Below, piece by piece: positions 9,129-18,185 of a stretch of 61,176 nt of DNA. Source of the stretch: Peribacillus deserti (GTDB lineage Bacteria > Bacillota > Bacilli > Bacillales > DSM-1321); assembly GCF_002863585.1 (NCBI RefSeq), contig NZ_PGUY01000054.1, positions 1 to 61,176 on the forward strand, read 5' to 3'. Position 1 is the first letter of the stretch. The number at the start of each line of letters is the position of its first letter. The position numbers and the translations under genes are program-made. Under the pieces are notes generated by a model, which was not told the origin of the DNA, searched no databases, and was given only the letters and a program-made list of their open reading frames with translations.

Positions 9129-9632
9129 TTATCTTTCCCCTTCATACCTTCCAGAGTGTTGATAATAAACACTCTGTCTGTCAGTTTCAATGAACAAGGA
9201 TTTAGGATAAGGCAAAGCAAGTTCAGGCATATTTTCGGGCTTGAAATAGCATAATTCTGCCGTCTCGTTATCTAATGGCAAAAGCTCTCCATGGTTAATT
9301 TCACATTCGAATAAAAAGATATTATATTCCACCTGGTGTCCATTAGGATATTGATATCGGTATTCTTTACCTCCAAACACACCAGCTAATCGCTTCGGGG
9401 TAATCGTCAGACCAGTCTCCTCTTGTACTTCCCGTGCCGCTGCATCAGCAGGCGTTTCTCCTGGCTCAATTGCTCCTGCCGGCAAGCTCCATGGTTCTCC
9501 ATTGCCCTTATTCTGTAATAAAATCTCTCCTCCTTCATTTCGGACAATGCATGCAACACTTGGCATAAAAATCAGTTCATTCCCTACCTTTTCACGTAAG
9601 TTTTTGTAATAAGCTGACATCCCCATGGTCAT
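9129..9632 (-). CDS. NUDIX hydrolase
   Basis: A 167-residue NUDIX pyrophosphohydrolase, cleaving a nucleoside diphosphate linked to another moiety in an Mg-dependent way; substrate unknown. The NUDIX box is complete at about residues 53-75 (GAIEPGETPADAAAREVQEETG, given here across its G-x5-E-x7-RE-x2-EE core). An N-terminal extension of about 20 residues precedes the fold, as in many Bacillus members. AGGAGG is four bases from the first ATG and ten from the second (9626), so either may be used. It follows the 2H phosphoesterase gene with an 8-bp gap: a two-gene operon. Confidence 0.93.
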   Translation of the reverse strand: MTMGMSAYYKNLREKVGNELIFMPSVACIVRNEGGEILLQNKGNGEPWSLPAGAIEPGETPADAAAREVQEETGLTITPKRLAGVFGGKEYRYQYPNGHQVEYNIFLFECEINHGELLPLDNETAELCYFKPENMPELALPYPKSLFIETDRQSVYYQHSGRYEGER

Positions 9633-9640
9633 TTAACCTC

Positions 9641-10192
9641 CTATAGACTTATTTTGAAATCCAAATTCGATTTTTGTTTACCATCTATGATTTCTACTGT
9701 TATCTCATTAACAATAGTCGTAAAAGATCGTTTGAACCTGTCTGTTTCGATAAGCGCAAACTTAAAATCTTCCTGATTCTCTAACCTCCCGACGGTCATA
9801 TGCGGAATAAATGTTACATGCTTATATAGGTGCTCTTTAAGCAATCCGCCATATAATCTATCATGAAGTCTAATAATTTCATCGTTTCCTTTTTTTACAT
9901 TCAAAAATAAATAGCTATTCCCGGATCCCGTTATACCACACATGGTCAGCTGAAATGGCTCAACCCCTCGAAGGGAAACCCTGATATGCTGTTTTAAGCT
10001 TTTACTGCTGATCGAGCTGGTAAAGGGAAATACGAGTGTTATATGCGGGGCAATCAAATTGTGTAGTGGATCGTACTTTTCTCTGATATTGTCAATGTAT
10101 GTGATCTCCTCGAAATGAGGAAATATAAAAATAGATCTAGTTATCCCGCCTTCTTCTCCCCTAAACGTATCAACATCCATTTTTAAGTCCAT
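9641..10192 (-). CDS. 2'-5' RNA ligase / 2H phosphoesterase family protein
   Basis: A 183-residue protein of the 2H superfamily, which cleaves or joins 2'-5' or cyclic phosphodiester bonds in RNA or nucleotides. Both HxT motifs are visible: APHITLVFPF in the first half and IPHMTVGRL in the second, with the expected spacing. I place the start at the ATG at 10192 because GAGGAG sits seven bases ahead; the longer frame to 10231 has no such site. Upstream gene of an operon with the NUDIX hydrolase, a pairing that suggests nucleotide or RNA-end repair or clean-up. Confidence 0.88.
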   Translation of the reverse strand: MDLKMDVDTFRGEEGGITRSIFIFPHFEEITYIDNIREKYDPLHNLIAPHITLVFPFTSSISSKSLKQHIRVSLRGVEPFQLTMCGITGSGNSYLFLNVKKGNDEIIRLHDRLYGGLLKEHLYKHVTFIPHMTVGRLENQEDFKFALIETDRFKRSFTTIVNEITVEIIDGKQKSNLDFKISL

Positions 10193-10455
10193 CTTTTTTC
10201 TCCTCGAATAACGTTCTCCACATTTTATCACACCATTTCCAATATTTTAAATTAAGAGAAACAGCTTCATACGATTTTTTATCTGAGGATCTTCTTTAAT
10301 CAAAAGTTGGGATATTTAAATCCCCCGACTTTTCTTATGCAAAAATTCTGTTCAAGAGTTCCTGTTCTCTTAAAAAAACCCTAACAAACTATTATAGTGG
10401 TATGGTTTTCCATGGTATGATAAATGTAAAATGGACTGGGGAGGACAAGCAGATA

Positions 10456-11451
10456 ATGAATAATCGAATGAAAATATTCAAGGGATCTAAACATTTCCGG
10501 CTGAAACAAGTTGCTGAGGGTGTATTCGCCGCAATCTCGGTACCTGGAACTGGCTCTGTTGGGAATGCAGCAATCATTGACTTAGGGGATTCAACACTTG
10601 TAGTGGATACCTTCACCACAATAGAAGCTGCAGAGGATTTGCGTGAAGCTGCAACGTTCCTCACGGAAAGCCCCGTTTCCTATGTAATCAACACACATTG
10701 GCACAGTGACCATACGAGCGGGAACCAAGTGTTTACACCTGATGCGCAAATCATCTCCACTTTTGCTACACGCGAAATTATGAATACTTTTGGAAAAAGC
10801 AGATTGGCCCAGCAGTTGTCAAACCCAGAACCAATTTATCAGGCTATCGCCGAAGTCGAAAAAAACCTACAACAAGAAACGGACAAAAAGCTAAAAAGAG
10901 AATTACAATGGGAAAATGCCAGTGACAGGTTGTATATGGACTCCCTGCCGAATATGGCATATACATTACCTACAATAACCTTTGACGAGCAGATGAGCAT
11001 TCATGGCCGCGTCCGCACAGTACACCTGCTAACATATGGGGGCGGTCACACACAAAGTGATGCATTCGTCTACCTGCCTGAAGAAAAAATTGCCATAATG
11101 GGAGATCTGGTACTCTCGAAGCATCATCCTGTCATGATACACGCCAACCCTTATGAGTGGCTTACTATATTGGATAGGGTTGAGCTTCTCGAGGTAGAAA
11201 TGATTGTACCTGGACATGGAAAGGTCTGCTCCATGAAAGAACTTCGTGAGGTAAAAGAGTATATAAATGATATAGTAAAGTTGGTAGAGGATGCTGTTCA
11301 AAGCGAGAAAAGCATTGACGATATTTCGGTCCCGAAAGCTTATGAAGACTGGTACTTTTCTACATACTTTAAGTCAAACCTGAAAAAAATACATGATCTG
11401 ATCAAAGAACAATCCCTGCTTAGAACTGCAGAAAAAGCACCTGTTAGCTAA
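10456..11451 (+). CDS. MBL-fold metallo-hydrolase
   Basis: A 331-residue metallo-beta-lactamase-fold enzyme. The zinc motif HxHxDH is present as THWHSDH (H81, H83, D85, H86), with further ligands in GGGHTQSD, IMGDLV and VPGHG. The order and spacing fit hydrolases that act on esters, thioesters or lactams rather than a true beta-lactamase; there is no signal peptide, so the enzyme is cytoplasmic. The ATG at 10456 is chosen because GGGGAGG lies about 11 bases upstream; an earlier ATG at 10402 has none. Monocistronic, closed by a strong terminator. Confidence 0.92.
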   Translation: MNNRMKIFKGSKHFRLKQVAEGVFAAISVPGTGSVGNAAIIDLGDSTLVVDTFTTIEAAEDLREAATFLTESPVSYVINTHWHSDHTSGNQVFTPDAQIISTFATREIMNTFGKSRLAQQLSNPEPIYQAIAEVEKNLQQETDKKLKRELQWENASDRLYMDSLPNMAYTLPTITFDEQMSIHGRVRTVHLLTYGGGHTQSDAFVYLPEEKIAIMGDLVLSKHHPVMIHANPYEWLTILDRVELLEVEMIVPGHGKVCSMKELREVKEYINDIVKLVEDAVQSEKSIDDISVPKAYEDWYFSTYFKSNLKKIHDLIKEQSLLRTAEKAPVS

Positions 11452-11459
11452 TAAACTAA

Positions 11460-11493
11460 CTAAACCCCAGGTACTAAGGTACCTGGGGTTTAG
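11460..11493. terminator. Terminator hairpin
   Basis: Perfect 15-bp stem CTAAACCCCAGGTAC / GTACCTGGGGTTTAG around a 4-base loop, directly after the MBL-hydrolase stop. Confidence 0.85.
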
Positions 11494-11762
11494 TAATGTT
11501 TTATAAAAAGTAACTGTTTGCTTGAATAACAAACTGGGATTGCCGGTAGTTATACGAGACTTTTGAAAAGTCAAAGGACTGGCTATTCGTTAAAGATGCT
11601 TTCCACATAAAGGTTTGGGGACCATTCTGTTAGACCTAAATACTCCGCTTTTCACCAATATCAGAGAAGGTCTGGGGTTGTTTTTCTCCATTGTATCTAA
11701 CAGTAAATTTACATTTTATATTAAATGACAAAGAGATTGGCTGAAAAGGTACAGATCAAGCA

Positions 11763-12137
11763 TTAGCTGGAAATAGACAACTCTCTTATTTTACCAATCC
11801 AGCCTTTAAAACTTTCAAATTCACTGGAATCAAATCCAAAATGCTCCTTAATAAAGCGGATAGATTCTTGCTCTTCATCGTGAAAAACTCCATCAGAAAA
11901 GATAAGTTGAAAAATTTCAGTTAAGACGATATTCTTTGAGCGTTCACTTTTGAATTGCTCTAGAATATTTTCAATTCCAAGACCCCTTAATCTATAACTT
12001 TCAAGACCCATTTCCGTTATATACTTAGTTAGTATGGGACTTTCGTAAATAGATAAATCTCCATCGATCTTAGCAATCAATGCTGCTAACTCAATAAATG
12101 CGATTCTTTCCTCTGAATCCAGCTCTGCCAGGAACAA
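11763..12137 (-). CDS. TerB-like domain protein
   Basis: A 124-residue all-helical protein resembling the tellurite-resistance TerB fold. The family signature region, hydrophobic helix plus acidic metal-site loop, is seen in ELAALIAKIDGDLSIYE, and a second acidic loop in LIFSDGVFHDEEQE. TerB proteins bind metal and are thought to link membranes with stress complexes; a resistance role is not shown here since no other ter gene is nearby. Start is a TTG at 12137 preceded by GGAG/AAGG. Monocistronic. Confidence 0.75.
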   Translation of the reverse strand: MFLAELDSEERIAFIELAALIAKIDGDLSIYESPILTKYITEMGLESYRLRGLGIENILEQFKSERSKNIVLTEIFQLIFSDGVFHDEEQESIRFIKEHFGFDSSEFESFKGWIGKIRELSISS

Positions 12138-12336
12138 TAACCTTCAACTCCTAATTCTTAGTTATTATATGTATACGAACTGTGTCCATTTAAGTTTCAT
12201 GTTATTACTGTCTTCTGTCAACTGCAAATCGGGTGCCTGCCTTTCACAATGATTGTCTTTTTTTTCCTTATTGAACAAAATGACCGATACTTACATGTAA
12301 AAACTAGACCTCTACTCTTTATAAAATCACGCATAA

Positions 12337-13224
12337 CTACTTCATTCCATACTCCTTTTCTAAGGTGGTTCGATTAGATGGAAATTTTGAAGTAGAAATG
12401 ATAATACTCAGAAGCACAAGAGAAGCACCTATATATCCTGATATTGACATGAATTCATGTGCAAATAAATATCCGAACAACGCAGCAAAGACAGGTTCTA
12501 AAGAAAAAATTAATCCCGTTCGGGCAGGAGATGTATATTTTTGTGCTATAACTTGAAGGATAAACCCCACTGCACTGCAAAAAATGCTGAGAACAAGGAT
12601 AGAAACCCAGCTAGTCGTTGAATTTGGTATAACAGGTGTCTCAAAAATGAATGCAAAAATGAAGCCAAACAAACCTGCAAAACCCAACTGTAAAATACCA
12701 AGTGTTAATGTATCGGCTTTTTGTGCCAGTTGTCCCACCACGATGATGTGTATGGCATAAAAGAATGCACCTATTATACATAGGAGATCACCTGGTGTAA
12801 TGGCAACAGGGAAATGTAGAGTAAGAAGAGCTATACCTGTAATTGCAAGAATAATACTGATGGTTAGTTTCATTTCTATTTTCTTCTTTAAGATCAATGT
12901 GTTAATCAGGGGAACGAATACAACCGTTAAACTGACCAGAAACCCTGCATTTGAAGTAGTCGTTGTGTTTAACCCAAAGGTTATGGTTACAAATACAAGG
13001 AATAAAATAAAGCCAAGCAACATGGAGTATTTCATAACATAGAGATTAATATGTCGCAAGCGGCGGGAAAAGATCACTGCCGCCAGAATAAAGGCTATAC
13101 CAAATCTGAGCGCAATTAGGTTAAACTCCCCTAAAGAATCTAGCCCCATCTTCATAAAGAGATATGAGGAACCCCAAAATATTGTAACAACTAAAAGAAG
13201 CAGTTCCGCTCTTATCGGTTTCAC
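12337..13224 (-). CDS. DMT-family (EamA) transporter
   Basis: A 295-residue member of the drug/metabolite transporter superfamily, with ten hydrophobic segments in two repeated EamA domains. Seen: the opening VTIFWGSSYLFMKMGLD, ALRFGIAFILAA, and in the second repeat SPARTGLIFSLEPVFAALFGYL, the usual ExAxxxL-type signature with EPVFAAL. Such proteins are mostly exporters of amino acids or metabolites; substrate unknown. Start is a GTG at 13224 with GGAGGGA about ten bases ahead. Monocistronic. Confidence 0.92.
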   Translation of the reverse strand: MKPIRAELLLLVVTIFWGSSYLFMKMGLDSLGEFNLIALRFGIAFILAAVIFSRRLRHINLYVMKYSMLLGFILFLVFVTITFGLNTTTTSNAGFLVSLTVVFVPLINTLILKKKIEMKLTISIILAITGIALLTLHFPVAITPGDLLCIIGAFFYAIHIIVVGQLAQKADTLTLGILQLGFAGLFGFIFAFIFETPVIPNSTTSWVSILVLSIFCSAVGFILQVIAQKYTSPARTGLIFSLEPVFAALFGYLFAHEFMSISGYIGASLVLLSIIISTSKFPSNRTTLEKEYGMK

Positions 13225-13605
13225 CTGCTAGTTCCCTCCATTCCCATATTTACTTGAAAGTCATCCTGTTACAAAGTTAATATTTACAGCTCTGGGTCTG
13301 GGTAGTACATTAGCAAAAAAAGCTTACTAATTTATGCACAAAGGCCTATTTGCCAAAAAAAAAAGCTATCTACAATACCCAAATTACTTTCTAGACATTA
13401 ATACTATGGCTGTGGCCAGATCCTTGAAAGCAAAAATTTATTAAGGTGATTTTTTGGGTCACCCCGACGAATTTATTCGCTAAACCGTGTAGTTTTATTG
13501 AGAATTTGGTTAAAATGGATTCTGTTTCCCCAAAAGACAGGTAGATAGAAAATATAGAGCTGCTATACTCTAAAAGGTACAGAAAATCAACGGTGTGGAA
13601 AATTT
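13225..13605. other. Intergenic region before array 3
   Basis: About 380 bp with no supported gene, RNA or terminator. Just before array 3 the bases GTGTGGAAAATTTTATGCTT resemble the sequence in front of array 1 on its own strand (TCTGGAAAATTTACGCTTA). Confidence 0.5.
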
Positions 13606-13778
13606 TATGCTTGTGTTTTCCCTTTCTATGCTTATCTTTTAGCGTTTTATGCTTATCTTTTTGAGTTTTATGCTTATGTTCAGCTGTTTTATGCTTATCT
13701 CAAAATTTCTATGCTTATTTTTGTGGTTATATGCTTATCTATTTGGTCATATGCTTATAGTTAGACCTATATGCTGAT
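13606..13778 (+). repeat. Phased nine-copy motif array 3 (TATGCTTA, plus strand)
   Basis: Nine copies of TATGCTTA start at 13606, 13627, 13648, 13669, 13690, 13710, 13730, 13750 and 13770: four steps of 21 bp, then four of 20 bp. The first (TATGCTTG) and last (TATGCTGA) are degenerate, the seven between are perfect. An in-frame TAG after the second unit rules out coding. It ends about 250 bp upstream of the NUDIX gene at 14029. Confidence 0.93.
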
Positions 13779-14028
13779 TTCAGCAGTTGGAAAAACTCAG
13801 GCGGTCTTTGAAGCAGCTAAAAGTATATTTTTCAACTTATCTCAAGGTGTTACCCAGTACGGGACCATACTGATAATTTGTAAAATTCCTTACAACTATC
13901 AAGAAATAAATCTGAAATAATCTCAATCAACCAGATTTCATTTATGATGTTCGATTCAATTCATCCTGATAGTCACCTGCTGACGAAGGAAAAGTACATA
14001 GGGTAATCATACAACAGAGGTGATTTAG
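13779..14028. other. Intergenic region upstream of NUDIX gene
   Basis: About 250 bp expected to hold the promoter of the NUDIX gene; no confident -35/-10 pair picked out. Confidence 0.4.
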
Positions 14029-14457
14029 ATGAAGCAAGTTTCTGCAGCATTGTTTTTAACAGATGGCGAAAAATTTCTGGGGTGTCATGCCACAGGAAGA
14101 AAATACTATGACCTGCCAAAGGGTCTCATTAATGAAGGAGAAGATGCAGCTGCTGCCTGCATTCGTGAAGTACAGGAGGAAACAGGTTTGGTTATACCAG
14201 TTGAGGACCTTGTTGATCTTGGTATCTTTTCCTATACCAGTCAAAAGAGCCTCCATATTTTTCTGTGCAAAAGGAATCACCTTCCTGCCACCTCCACTTT
14301 GGAGTGCACTTCTACCTTTGTGCATTACTATACAAAAAAGTCTGTTCCGGAAGTGGATGGATATGTGTATATTTCCTATTCTGAAAAAGAAAAGTATGTA
14401 ACGAAAAACATGAATAAAACTCTAGATGAAGTTCTAAAAAGGATACCTTCATATTAG
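14029..14457 (+). CDS. NUDIX hydrolase
   Basis: A 142-residue NUDIX hydrolase. The NUDIX box is intact (GLINEGEDAAAACIREV then QEETGL, residues 32-54), preceded by the strand KYYDLPKG. Short proteins of this kind hydrolyse (d)NTPs, dinucleoside polyphosphates or RNA 5' ends; which one cannot be told. AGAGGTGATTTAG precedes the ATG. Second of three NUDIX genes in the window and not closely similar to the others outside the box. Confidence 0.93.
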   Translation: MKQVSAALFLTDGEKFLGCHATGRKYYDLPKGLINEGEDAAAACIREVQEETGLVIPVEDLVDLGIFSYTSQKSLHIFLCKRNHLPATSTLECTSTFVHYYTKKSVPEVDGYVYISYSEKEKYVTKNMNKTLDEVLKRIPSY

Positions 14458-14528
14458 ATTATTGTAATTTGCAACAATGGTACCATACTCGCTAGCAGGC
14501 ACGACGGAGCATATGGATAAAATAAAAG

Positions 14529-14571
14529 GGTCTGTTCAAAAAGCCAGCTTTCCTGACTGTCTGAACAGACC
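14529..14571. terminator. Shared terminator of convergent genes
   Basis: GGTCTGTTCA pairs with TGAACAGACC across a 23-base loop, lying between the convergent NUDIX and catalase genes. Confidence 0.65.
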
Positions 14572-14592
14572 TCTGTGATAGTTTGTTCCTAA

Positions 14593-16236
14593 TTAATAAG
14601 GGTCGGCTCCGTGGCTTTTCTTCACGGCATCCTCCGCTGCTTCGTTCGCGGCTAATGAACCTTGACCAAATTTTGTTTTCCCGGTTTCACGGCCTGGAAC
14701 TTTGTCTTCTGTCTTCATTTCTTCTATTTCTTTCATTTTAATTTCTATACCTTCTTGGACACGGCGCCCGTAGTCCTCATCGGCTTGTGTGAAATGTTCA
14801 ATCATGGCATCTTGGATTCGTTTATCGCAAACTGCCAGTGCCGAGGATAGGTTCTTAATTAATTCATCGCGCTCCCAATCCTCCAGGCTGCGGTACGTAT
14901 CTCCTGCTTGTCCGTAGTTGTTTGGGCGATCGATCGGTTCGGTCATCGCCGAAGCATTATACGTTGGTCGGTGCTGTGGACGACCTTCTAAACTTGCCTC
15001 CTGGTAACCGCCCTTCATGGAAGGCTCATAGTTAATATGTGGATTTTCCCCAGACTCTTTCGGGTCACGAATATCCATTTGTCCGCGATGCTGATTCGTT
15101 CTAACTGGTACTTTCGGAGCGTTAACAGGGAGTTTCAGATAGTTTGCACCTACACGATAACGTTGTGTATCGGAGTAGGAGAAGGTACGCCCTTGCAGCA
15201 TCTTATCATCAGAGAAATCCATTCCATCGACAAGAACCCCGGTACCGAAGGCGGCTTGCTCGATCTCCGCATGGAAATCCACTGGATTCCGATCAAGAAC
15301 CATACGGCCTACTGGCAGCCAAGGGAACTGATCCTCCGGCCAAAGTTTCGTATCATCTAGAGGGTCAAAGTCGAGTTCCGGATGGTAACCATCTTCCATA
15401 ATCTGCACGAACAGCTCCCATTCCGGATATTCCCCGCGCTCAATGGCTTCATACAAATCTTGTGTTGCATGCCCGACATTTTTCGCTTGGATAGAGTCTG
15501 CCTCTTCTTGAGTTAAATTACGGATCCCCTGCTTCGGCTCCCAGTGATACTTCACCAGCACGGCTTCACCTTTTTCATTAACCCATTTATAAGTGTTTAC
15601 ACCTGAACCTTGCATATGGCGGTATGTAGCTGGGATACCATATGGAGAGAATAGAAACGTAATCATATGTGTAGCCTCAGGAGTACGGGAAACGAAGTCA
15701 AACATCCGCTCAGGATTGGGTACGTTCGAAGCTGGATCTGCTTTAAAAGCGTGGATCATATCAGGGAACTTCATTGCATCCCGGATAAAGAAAATTTTCA
15801 GATTGTTCCCAACTAGATCCCAGTTCCCATCCTCTGTGTACATTTTCACCGCAAATCCACGCGGGTCTCGGGCAGTTTCCGGCGAATCTTTTGATCCAGC
15901 CACGGTGGAGAAACGGACCATCAGGGGTGTTCTTTTCCCAGCACCCGAAAATACTTTTGCGCGTGTATACTTTTCGACCGGTTCATCTCCAGCTTTTCCA
16001 TATGTTTCAAAATATCCAAATGCCCCAGTTCCTCTTGCGTGTACCACACGCTCCGGTACCTCTTCCCGATCAAAATGGGAAATCTTTTCAATAAAATGAT
16101 AATTTTCAAGTGTGGCCGGACCCCTATTGCCAATAGTACGGATGTTTTGATTATCCGTAACAGGGTGGCCCTGCCGCGTTGTCAACGTATCTCGTTTTTC
16201 ATCTTGTCCAGCATTGAAATCTTTTTTTTCTTCCAA
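14593..16236 (-). CDS. Catalase (heme, KatA/KatX type)
   Basis: A 547-residue monofunctional heme catalase converting hydrogen peroxide to water and oxygen in the cytoplasm. Catalytic His66 lies in [10 protein letters not shown], Asn144 in DLVGNN, and the heme-ligand Tyr354 in [14 protein letters not shown]; KatA-type length plus a charged C-terminal tail rich in E and K. It starts at a TTG at 16236 with GGAGGTG seven bases upstream. Upstream bases fit a sigma-B promoter, which would make it a general-stress catalase. The exact B. subtilis counterpart is not certain, so no symbol is given. Confidence 0.96.
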   Translation of the reverse strand: MEEKKDFNAGQDEKRDTLTTRQGHPVTDNQNIRTIGNRGPATLENYHFIEKISHFDREEVPERVVHARGTGAFGYFETYGKAGDEPVEKYTRAKVFSGAGKRTPLMVRFSTVAGSKDSPETARDPRGFAVKMYTEDGNWDLVGNNLKIFFIRDAMKFPDMIHAFKADPASNVPNPERMFDFVSRTPEATHMITFLFSPYGIPATYRHMQGSGVNTYKWVNEKGEAVLVKYHWEPKQGIRNLTQEEADSIQAKNVGHATQDLYEAIERGEYPEWELFVQIMEDGYHPELDFDPLDDTKLWPEDQFPWLPVGRMVLDRNPVDFHAEIEQAAFGTGVLVDGMDFSDDKMLQGRTFSYSDTQRYRVGANYLKLPVNAPKVPVRTNQHRGQMDIRDPKESGENPHINYEPSMKGGYQEASLEGRPQHRPTYNASAMTEPIDRPNNYGQAGDTYRSLEDWERDELIKNLSSALAVCDKRIQDAMIEHFTQADEDYGRRVQEGIEIKMKEIEEMKTEDKVPGRETGKTKFGQGSLAANEAAEDAVKKSHGADPY

Positions 16237-16259
16237 ATTTTACACCTCCACAGAAATAA

Positions 16260-16285
16260 CTACCCAGTTCTTCCATTTTTAAAAC
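16260..16285 (-). promoter_or_regulatory. Putative sigma-B promoter of the catalase gene
   Basis: On the minus strand GTTTTA, 14 bases, GGGTAG. The Bacillus sigma-B consensus is GTTTAA-N12-15-GGGTAT, so each half has one mismatch. The start point would lie about 10 bases before the ribosome site. Confidence 0.55.
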
Positions 16286-16299
16286 CTTGGTAAGGAAAA

Positions 16300-16920
16300 T
16301 TAATGGTCCTGTTTATTTGGATGCTCGATGATTTGCGCCTCATCAATAATTTCTACCACTTCCATTTTCCCGTTTATCAAAATCTCTGGAAGGCCGTTTT
16401 TCACATTACCCTTCCAATATTCTCTAGCTTGTTCAATCTTCCGGTAGAAAGGCGCACCATCTTCCTTTGGTAAAAGGCTTCCATCACCCTCAAAAGTATT
16501 CCCTTTAATTCTGAGTTTAACAATCTGTAAAACTTTTCGATTATATGATTCAAAAACCTCTTTCCATCTCATGGCGTCATCATAGCTTTTTGCAGCGTAT
16601 AAACATGACAACCTTGAAGGGTATTCAGGATATTCCTGTAATCTAACCATTTCTACTATCACTTCTCTAATAGCTCTTATGGTTTGGTCTACATACTTAA
16701 CAGCTACACTTGCATTTTCTTTGTTCAAGTTCAAGCCTTCATTTGTATAATGACGTTGTAAAATTTGCAGGAAGTCTTCCCCGCTGGAATTCACATGTTC
16801 CCTTTCAAAAAAGAAGCGATATAAGGTATTGTTTTGATCTTTGTCCATATTAATTATCTGGCCAAGAAACATTTTTTCCCGAGTGACAATGTGATAAGCA
16901 AACAATTCGTTCTCTTTCAT
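16300..16920 (-). CDS. DUF2441 domain protein
   Basis: A 206-residue protein of the DUF2441 family, common in Bacillus and without known function. Characteristic blocks seen: [17 protein letters not shown] near the N terminus, [19 protein letters not shown] in the middle, and [20 protein letters not shown] near the end. Soluble, no signal. The ATG at 16920 has AGGAGA six bases upstream; the 45-codon extension to 17055 looks unlike the family and lacks a ribosome site. Downstream of it lies the catalase gene in the same direction, 63 bp away, but that gene seems to have its own promoter. Confidence 0.88.
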   Translation of the reverse strand: MKENELFAYHIVTREKMFLGQIINMDKDQNNTLYRFFFEREHVNSSGEDFLQILQRHYTNEGLNLNKENASVAVKYVDQTIRAIREVIVEMVRLQEYPEYPSRLSCLYAAKSYDDAMRWKEVFESYNRKVLQIVKLRIKGNTFEGDGSLLPKEDGAPFYRKIEQAREYWKGNVKNGLPEILINGKMEVVEIIDEAQIIEHPNKQDH

Positions 16921-17301
16921 AGTCTGTCTCCTGTTAGTCATGATCCATCTATTTCCACTATTTAAAGCACCCTTAAATAATCGTCTTCCTCGCCGGAAAT
17001 ATGTTGACTGCTGAAGTCTATACGATATAAAAAACAGTGGATGAATTTGGTCCATTCCCTTTTTATTTAGGTTTTTCGCCTACACCTAGGCCGGAAGACA
17101 GCCAGCGTCCGCCGTCTTGTAAAATGATATCTTTTTCTCCTTCATAGTATTTAAAATATTTGGTAGAATATCAGCACCCTTTTCGCATGCTTATCTTACT
17201 AATCTGCAAGTTTAACAACACCCAAAAAACTTATCATAAGTTATACCAAGTATTAACATTTTTGTTTATAATTAAGGATAAAACAAAAAGGTGTGACGAA
17301 T
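16921..17301. other. Intergenic region, possible gene remnant
   Basis: About 380 bp. On the minus strand 17063-17170 reads as a 35-codon tail ([29 protein letters not shown]) with a stop on each side and no start site: it looks like the C-terminal scrap of a lost gene. The rest would hold the promoters of the divergent genes. Confidence 0.35.
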
Positions 17302-17940
17302 TTGATTAATATCACAGCTGACAGTGTAAAAGGATATAAAGATGAAATGGTGCCCTACTCTTTATTGAGCAAGAAAGATAAGGCTGATACATTAGTCGTA
17401 ATGTTCCCAGGGGGAGGATATACAGTCAATTTTCCACTCTTATATTATCCTACTCTTGCATTTTTAGAGAGATCATTTGATGTTTTACAAGTAAATTACC
17501 GTACCGATTTTTACTCTACACTGAGTGACGAAGAATTTGATCGAGCACTGATTCACGATGTAAGAAAGGTCCTGGAACATTTCCTTCAAAAAAAAAATAC
17601 ATATAAGGATTTCTATTTTATAGGGAATTCTTTAGGTACAATTGCTATGAGTGCCGTATTAAGTAACGAACCATTTATACATGCTAAAGCTGTATGGCTT
17701 ACTCCTCTATTAACACAGGACTATGTATTTAATGCTATGCTGAAAAGTATAAGTCCCGGACTGTGCTTCATTGGAGATAATGATCCCTTTTTTAACCAAG
17801 AACGATTTAATCAATTACGAGAGAACGAACGGATAGACTTAAAATTTTTTGAGGGTGCGACACATCGCCTTGAAGTGGATAATACCATTGAAACCATAGA
17901 AATTCTTAAACAAGTTATTCAGGAAATAGAACAATTCTAA
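17302..17940 (+). CDS. Alpha/beta hydrolase
   Basis: A 212-residue alpha/beta-hydrolase-fold protein of a small, single-domain type. Seen: the strand VVMFPGGGYTVNF (oxyanion glycines), the nucleophile elbow GNSLGT (Ser), GDNDPFF on the strand bearing the acid, and the histidine in GATHRLEV. Substrate unknown. The start is probably the TTG at 17302, nine bases past AAAAGGTG; a GTG at 17293 overlaps that site. Monocistronic. Confidence 0.85.
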   Translation: MINITADSVKGYKDEMVPYSLLSKKDKADTLVVMFPGGGYTVNFPLLYYPTLAFLERSFDVLQVNYRTDFYSTLSDEEFDRALIHDVRKVLEHFLQKKNTYKDFYFIGNSLGTIAMSAVLSNEPFIHAKAVWLTPLLTQDYVFNAMLKSISPGLCFIGDNDPFFNQERFNQLRENERIDLKFFEGATHRLEVDNTIETIEILKQVIQEIEQF

Positions 17941-18185
17941 AAGAGCAGCGGTGCTCCATCTTTAAAGAGGGTTCACCTTTTTTCATTCATGATCAATAAC
18001 CGGCCGGTTTAGTAAAGCACAAAAAGTATATGCAGGAACTATATGGCCGACACCTCTTCTAAATGTTAGAACCTATAACATAGAAACAGTTTGACCCGTT
18101 TGTAAAAGCCAAATAGAAGATCAAGCCGGTCCCCAATGTCAGTGAACTAAGTACCAGACAAAAAGTTTATTTATTAAACAAGTGA

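Noticed and set aside
11763-12137. Tellurite-resistance operon
   Set aside because: A lone TerB-like domain without terC, terD or terE does not make one.
2991-13778. CRISPR array interpretation of the TATGCTTA arrays
   Set aside because: The repeat is only 8-9 bp and the spacers 12-13 bp, no cas gene is present, and CRISPR repeats are 21 bp or longer.
15037-16133. Several frames opposite the catalase gene
   Set aside because: Shadows of a highly expressed-type coding sequence; no ribosome sites.
14593-16236. PerR box upstream of the catalase gene
   Set aside because: No TTATAATNATTATAA-like sequence occurs in the 60-bp gap; a sigma-B-like promoter is seen instead.
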